NCBI GenBank assembly: GCA_003644175.1
Contig: QNBS01000128.1
Coordinates: forward strand, 1 to 6,667
Length of the DNA: 6,667 bases
DNA from: Planctomycetota bacterium
GTDB lineage: Bacteria > Planctomycetota > Phycisphaerae > Sedimentisphaerales > Anaerohalosphaeraceae
Reading direction: 5' to 3'
Position 1 is the first letter of the stretch; every line of letters begins with the position of its first letter. The translations under genes and the position numbers were made by a program. Under the pieces are notes generated by a model. The model was not told the DNA's origin. It was given only the letters and a program-made list of their open reading frames with translations, and searched no databases. Positions 4,942-6,667 of this stretch are shown here, piece by piece.

Positions 4942-4979
4942 GCAAATGGGGGGCCATTTTGCTGCCGATCTGCCGGCAG
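4942..4979 (+). repeat. Two adjacent hairpins in the GT4 leader
   Basis: GCAAATGG (4942-4949) pairs with CCATTTTGC (4954-4962) with one bulge, and CTGCCG (4962-4967) pairs with CGGCAG (4974-4979) around ATCTGC. Both lie 32-70 bp before the glycosyltransferase start codon. A weakly T-rich stretch follows at 4991-4996. They could be an attenuator or a stabilising leader fold. Confidence 0.35.
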
Positions 4980-5011
4980 TCTGATAAGCTTCTTTTCAAT
5001 GGGGGAACAAA

Positions 5012-6211
5012 ATGCACCGGATTATGTATCTTTCTCGCGGCGGCAACATTGGCGGCAGCCAAAGACAACTTTATCATGTGCTCTGCAATCTCGATAGGAA
5101 TCTCTACGAGCCAATTGTCGTATGCCGAAAAGAAGGACCGTCCGTCGAGCAGCTCAGAGGGGCGCAGATTCCGACGTATATGCTGCCCCTTCATCCGTGG
5201 CGATCTTTTCCTGTAGGGTTATTTCGCTATATCGACGCAATGCGTCTGGCGAGATTCGCACGCAAACACCGCGTCTCACTGATCCACAGTTCGGACCTGT
5301 GGCTCAACGGCTACCTGACATGGACGGCCCGGCGAATTAATGTGCCCTCCGTGCTGCATGTGCGAACACCCTTAAGCGACAGGTGCATACACAAGCATCG
5401 TTGCAACGACGCCGATTCGCTCATCGCCATTTCACGCCGTGTCCGAAAAGACCTCCTGTACGCCGGGATCGCCTGTGAAAAAATTGCCGTCATCAGCGAC
5501 GCGGTGGACACAGACCTGTTCAGCCCAAAACCATCGGCGGCGAATATCCTCAACAGGCAATTCCCACAGACTCAAGGCCTTCGGATCGGTCTTGTCGGAC
5601 GGATCGAGCCTTTCAAGCGTCAACTCGATTTCCTCCGGGCCGCCGAATGCGTCCTGCACACACACGGCAGGTCGGCAACATTCTTCATGGTCGGCAAGGT
5701 GCATTGCCGGGAGTATCATCAGGAAGTAGTCGATTTTATCCGTGTAAACGACCTGGGCGACCGTGTGGTCCTCACCGGAGGGCGCAATGACATGCCCCAG
5801 GTGCTGAACTCGCTCGACATGCTGGTCAGTTTGTCCGGCGGCTCGGTCATGTTCGAGGCCATGTCCTGCGGAAAACCCGTCCTGTCGGCGGGGTTCAGCA
5901 CGAAGGAGAACTCAGTGCACATCCAGGACGACAAGACAGGTCTCCTGGTCGCCTCGAAGAAATCCGGCGACCTGATAGATGCGATGCTGCAACTGATGGA
6001 CAACGCCGACCTGCGGAGATATCTCGGTCGCCAGGCAAGAAAGTGGGCCGAAGACAACTTTTCTCATGTCAGTATGGCCATAAAAACGCAGGCGCTCTAT
6101 GAGAAAGTACTTACTCAGTACAGCGAGCAGTATCGCAGGCGCCCCGCGCCGAGCCTTCAGCCGGTCGGCGCCGCAGCCCAAACCACCTCGACCGCTGCAT
6201 CGCGTTACTGA
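5012..6211 (+). CDS. GT4-family glycosyltransferase (GT-B fold)
   Basis: The 399-residue protein has the two Rossmann-like domains of GT-B, family 4 retaining glycosyltransferases, which move a sugar from a nucleotide donor to an acceptor at the cytosolic face of the membrane. The N-terminal acceptor domain opens with the glycine loop SRGGNIGGSQRQL (8-20). The C-terminal donor domain starts near 188 and shows GLVGRIEPFKRQLDFLRAAE (193-212, with Arg197 and Lys202), FFMVG (224-228), the FEAMSCGKPVLSAG signature (281-294) and DKTGLLV (307-313). In the E-x7-E motif only the second Glu (Glu282) is present; the first position is Leu274. The length fits the family and no membrane helix is seen. The last 25 residues are a low-complexity Pro/Ala/Thr tail. 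The start is supported by GGGGGA six bases before the ATG. It converges with an ATP-grasp gene, suggesting a surface-polysaccharide or glycoconjugate locus. Donor and acceptor are unknown. Confidence 0.9.
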   Translation: MHRIMYLSRGGNIGGSQRQLYHVLCNLDRNLYEPIVVCRKEGPSVEQLRGAQIPTYMLPLHPWRSFPVGLFRYIDAMRLARFARKHRVSLIHSSDLWLNGYLTWTARRINVPSVLHVRTPLSDRCIHKHRCNDADSLIAISRRVRKDLLYAGIACEKIAVISDAVDTDLFSPKPSAANILNRQFPQTQGLRIGLVGRIEPFKRQLDFLRAAECVLHTHGRSATFFMVGKVHCREYHQEVVDFIRVNDLGDRVVLTGGRNDMPQVLNSLDMLVSLSGGSVMFEAMSCGKPVLSAGFSTKENSVHIQDDKTGLLVASKKSGDLIDAMLQLMDNADLRRYLGRQARKWAEDNFSHVSMAIKTQALYEKVLTQYSEQYRRRPAPSLQPVGAAAQTTSTAASRY

Positions 6212-6236
6212 CACAAAACCCAGACAGGTGTTTCGA

Positions 6237-6667
6237 TTACGGCATTGGCAAGTCCGAACACAGTGTATCGAGTAACCGGCCCATGCACTTGTGCTGGTTG
6301 GACGGATTCCACCAGATGTTTCCCTCGAGCACGACAGGCCCGTCGGGAGTCAGCGCGATATCCCACCCTATGGTTCGGACGGGCGCAAATTTCAGCGCCG
6401 CCTGCCTTACAAGAGCCCGCGCCTCGGACCAGAACGGAAGCTGGAAGCCCGCAAAGCAAATGTCCGTTTGCGGGTGGGCGGCAACCGTCTTTATCCCCGA
6501 ACCGTCCGGCGCGATCGTAATGGCATGGGCCAGTTTGCCGTCGGCAAGCGACACCTGCGCCTGGATGTTGCCCGTCAGGCCGTACTCAAAGTTGTCCGTC
6601 ACGTTGCCGCCCGTGATAAGTTTCAGTTGTGCCTGAAGAATATCGGCCAAACCCGCCATCTCGACAA
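6237..6667 (-). CDS. 3' part of a sugar-transfer-associated ATP-grasp protein, partial
   Basis: A minus-strand frame enters from the right edge and ends with TAA at 6237-6239. The codons before the first visible Met (6659) are open, so the true start is outside the window and about 143 codons are seen. The sequence resembles the C-terminal half of sugar-transfer-associated ATP-grasp enzymes: DNFEYGLTGNIQAQVSLADG, then VAAHPQTDICFAGFQLPFW and RTIGWDIALTPDGPVVLEGN. The final E-G-N is the typical metal/ATP-binding triad of the fold, followed by WWNPSNQ. ATP-grasp enzymes ligate a carboxylate to an amine or similar nucleophile using ATP; members of this group sit in capsule and exopolysaccharide clusters and their substrates are mostly unknown. 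It converges on the GT4 gene with a 25-bp gap, supporting a polysaccharide-related locus. Confidence 0.85.
   Translation of the reverse strand, partial: VEMAGLADILQAQLKLITGGNVTDNFEYGLTGNIQAQVSLADGKLAHAITIAPDGSGIKTVAAHPQTDICFAGFQLPFWSEARALVRQAALKFAPVRTIGWDIALTPDGPVVLEGNIWWNPSNQHKCMGRLLDTLCSDLPMP

Larger units (their letters stand above)
4561..5011. other. Intergenic region between the ybaK-like and GT4 genes
   Basis: The two flanking genes diverge from this 450-bp stretch. Open frames on both strands here have no recognisable domains and look like chance. It contains the minus-strand promoter, a nine-base T-run at 4682-4690 (plus strand), and a structured leader just before the glycosyltransferase. 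A TTGACG at 4900-4905 could be a plus-strand -35 element, but I find no good -10 at the right distance. Confidence 0.55.

Noticed and set aside
4539..5097. Several 90-120 residue frames on both strands in the 4561-5011 gap
   Set aside because: No domain similarity, no ribosome sites, and they run into the flanking genes; considered chance.
1..6667. CRISPR array, tRNA, rRNA or insertion sequence
   Set aside because: No regularly spaced repeats, no cloverleaf or rRNA-like stretch, and no transposase or terminal repeats were found by eye.

Overview
The window looks like chromosomal DNA from a flagellated Gram-negative-type bacterium of moderate-to-high GC. My best guess is the Planctomycetota, perhaps a Phycisphaerae or Sedimentisphaerales relative. 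That guess rests on the FLDGH-type tail of a prepilin-like protein at the left edge, sigma-28 style flagellar promoter boxes, a fliS gene, and the general character of the YbaK/EbsC, GT4 and ATP-grasp proteins. It is an inference; no rRNA or other marker gene is present.

Layout. 1-253 (+): the 3' end of a prepilin-like/H-X9-DG type protein, converging on fliS (263-595, -). 596-1348: about 750 bp with no convincing gene, but with two sigma-28-like promoter motifs on the + strand, two terminator-like hairpins and two perfect stem-loops. 1349-2329 (+): a XerC/XerD-like tyrosine recombinase, followed 51 bp later by a small TPR protein (2381-2869, +) with a strong ribosome binding site. 2990-3172 (-): a doubtful small ORF with a hairpin/T-tract terminator downstream. 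3250-3277 (+): the best sigma-28 promoter, upstream of a NarL/FixJ-type response regulator (3378-4073, +). A strong hairpin (4079-4110) separates this from a convergent YbaK/EbsC-family gene (4099-4560, -). 4561-5011: intergenic, with a minus-strand promoter and a structured leader before a GT4 glycosyltransferase (5012-6211, +). The right edge holds the 3' part of a sugar-transfer-associated ATP-grasp protein (6237-6667, -).

How it fits together. The left and centre have a flagellar flavour: fliS, sigma-28 boxes and a regulator probably transcribed with late flagellar genes. The right edge is a surface-polysaccharide neighbourhood (GT4 plus ATP-grasp). The most notable signal is in the active sites. 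The response regulator has Ser where the phospho-acceptor Asp should be. The recombinase lacks the usual beta-hairpin Lys and the first His of HxxR. The YbaK protein has Arg for the conserved Lys. The GT4 protein lacks the first Glu of the E-x7-E motif. The first two are the strongest. There is no CRISPR array, tRNA, rRNA or insertion sequence that I can recognise. I found no clear evidence of a complete novel defence or mobile system; the most promising unexplained parts are the 596-1348 region and the atypical regulator.
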